This document shows positions 5,346 to 6,218 of a stretch of DNA of 6,218 nucleotides, one piece after another. The stretch is taken from NCBI GenBank assembly GCA_020847015.1, contig JADLCW010000132.1, positions 1-6,218 of the forward strand, read 5' to 3'. The translations under genes and the position numbers were made by a program. Origin of the DNA: Thermomicrobiales bacterium. Lineage in GTDB: Bacteria; Chloroflexota; Chloroflexia; Thermomicrobiales; UBA6265. A model generated the notes under the pieces. It had not been told where the DNA came from. It searched no databases and saw only the letters and a program-made list of their open reading frames with translations. The stretch's first letter is position 1. Every line of letters starts with the position of its first letter.

Positions 5346-6218
5346 GCGAGGACGCTGTTCGACGCGAACGCGGGGGAGCCGGCGCGGCTCCCGCCGCGGT
5401 CGCCGCCGACGAACCCGGTCCCGGGCCGCAATCGCTCGGCAAGCGGGTGCTGCGCCCGGAGACGATCGGCTCCTTCGTGGTGGCCGCCGTCATTCTGGTG
5501 TTTTTCATGCGCCGGCTGCAGATCGATCCGCAGGCGGTTTGGGACAATGTGCAGCGAGCCAACCCGTGGTGGCTGCTGGCGGCGGTGGCGATCTGGTACA
5601 GCGGGTTCATTTTGCGCGCCGTGCGCTGGCGGCGCATGCTGGCGCTGGCCGATATCGACGCCGCCCACGGCTACGCCATCCCGACGACCCCCGGGCTGAT
5701 CGAGATTTTGCTGCTGTCGTGGTTCGCCAACTGCGTGGCTCCGGCCAAGTTGGGCGACGCGTACCGCTGCTATCTCCTGAAGCAGGAGAGCCGGGCGCCG
5801 TTCAGTTCCGGGTTGGGCACGCTCATCGCCGAGCGGCTGACCGATCTCGTGGTGCTTTGTTTCGGCATGCTGGCGGTCGGGTTGGCCATCTTCCGCGGCC
5901 GGCTGCCCAGCGCGGCGTTTCATACCTTCGAGTTGGGCGGGGCGTTGCTGGCGATCGCCGCGGTCGGGCTGGGGGCGATGTGGTTTTTCCGCCACGCGCT
6001 GGAGCGGCGGGTGCCGGCGCGTTTCCAGCAGCAGTTCGGGCGGCTCCACGACGCCATTTTCAGCAGCATGCGCGAACCGTGGCTGATGATCGGGGTCAGC
6101 GTGGCGATCTGGCTGACGGAAGGGTTTCGCTTCTGGTTCGTGGCGATCTCGCTGGATGCCGGCATCCCCTTCGCGGCCGCCATGTTCATCGCCATGATGG
6201 GGTCGTTGCTGACGGCGC
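5333..6218 (+). CDS. Flippase-like membrane protein (LPG synthase TM / AglD family), 3' end outside window
   Basis: The frame runs from ATG 5333 to the right edge without a stop (295 codons seen) and is preceded by an in-frame TGA at 5318. A GTG at 5342 (residue 4) is an alternative start that overlaps the stop of a short upstream ORF. A charged, Ala/Pro-rich cytoplasmic leader of about 44 residues is followed by hydrophobic segments at about 46-59, 79-95, 121-137, 172-187, 202-219, 250-262 and 278 onward. The family signature is clear: FANCVAPAKLGDAYRCYLL (131-149), then GTLIAERLTDLVVL (162-175). It matches the N-P-x-K-x-G-D-x-x-R and E-R-x-x-D pattern of PF03706 proteins. Members are the membrane part of lysylphosphatidylglycerol synthases or stand-alone proteins related to AglD, thought to handle lipid-linked sugars or phospholipids. 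The visible part has no aminoacyl-transferase domain, and the substrate cannot be told. It lies downstream of a membrane glycosidase-like protein in the same direction. Confidence 0.9.
   Translation, partial: MPPVSEDAVRRERGGAGAAPAAVAADEPGPGPQSLGKRVLRPETIGSFVVAAVILVFFMRRLQIDPQAVWDNVQRANPWWLLAAVAIWYSGFILRAVRWRRMLALADIDAAHGYAIPTTPGLIEILLLSWFANCVAPAKLGDAYRCYLLKQESRAPFSSGLGTLIAERLTDLVVLCFGMLAVGLAIFRGRLPSAAFHTFELGGALLAIAAVGLGAMWFFRHALERRVPARFQQQFGRLHDAIFSSMREPWLMIGVSVAIWLTEGFRFWFVAISLDAGIPFAAAMFIAMMGSLLTA

Noticed and set aside
3232..5637. 801-codon minus-strand open frame opposite the glycosidase-like and flippase-like genes
   Set aside because: It spans the antisense of three separate features, including the end of nfo, and translates to low-complexity Arg/Gly/Pro/His sequence. 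It is a composition shadow.

Overview
This GC-rich window (strong G/C preference at third codon positions) comes from a bacterial chromosome. It carries two housekeeping genes in divergent orientation, a cell-envelope gene pair, and a repeat-filled non-coding stretch. The style of the proteins, the very high GC and the repeat family would fit a member of Chloroflexota or a similar environmental high-GC phylum. That is an inference from memory and was not checked.

Layout. Bases 2-121 look like the last codons of a plus-strand gene that begins outside the window; part of its tail is duplicated just downstream. Bases about 122-568 hold no convincing gene. They contain imperfect tandem and dispersed repeats built on a GGATGAC core, including a hairpin-forming motif at 203-228. 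Bases 569-2311 (minus) encode methionyl-tRNA synthetase with a zinc knuckle and no C-terminal dimerisation domain. A 181-bp divergent intergenic region follows. Bases 2493-3350 (plus) encode endonuclease IV with a GTG start and all nine zinc ligands. After 25 bp comes a 597-residue membrane-anchored protein with a glycosidase-like barrel and a beta-sandwich-like domain. Both positions where clan-A glycosidases carry catalytic glutamates hold other residues (Leu, His). A 163-bp gap with a good -10 hexamer and a short coupled reading frame precedes the last gene. That gene encodes an AglD / lysylphosphatidylglycerol-synthase type membrane protein (flippase-like) and runs off the right edge; it has no stop codon within the window.

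How the genes relate. metG (translation) and nfo (base-excision repair) are unrelated housekeeping genes that share a divergent control region. The glycosidase-like protein and the flippase-like protein lie in the same direction and both act at the membrane, so a joint role in handling envelope glycans or lipid-linked sugars is a reasonable hypothesis, not a demonstrated one. The most interesting element is the glycosidase-fold protein that seems to have lost catalysis. I found no CRISPR array, insertion sequence, tRNA or rRNA.
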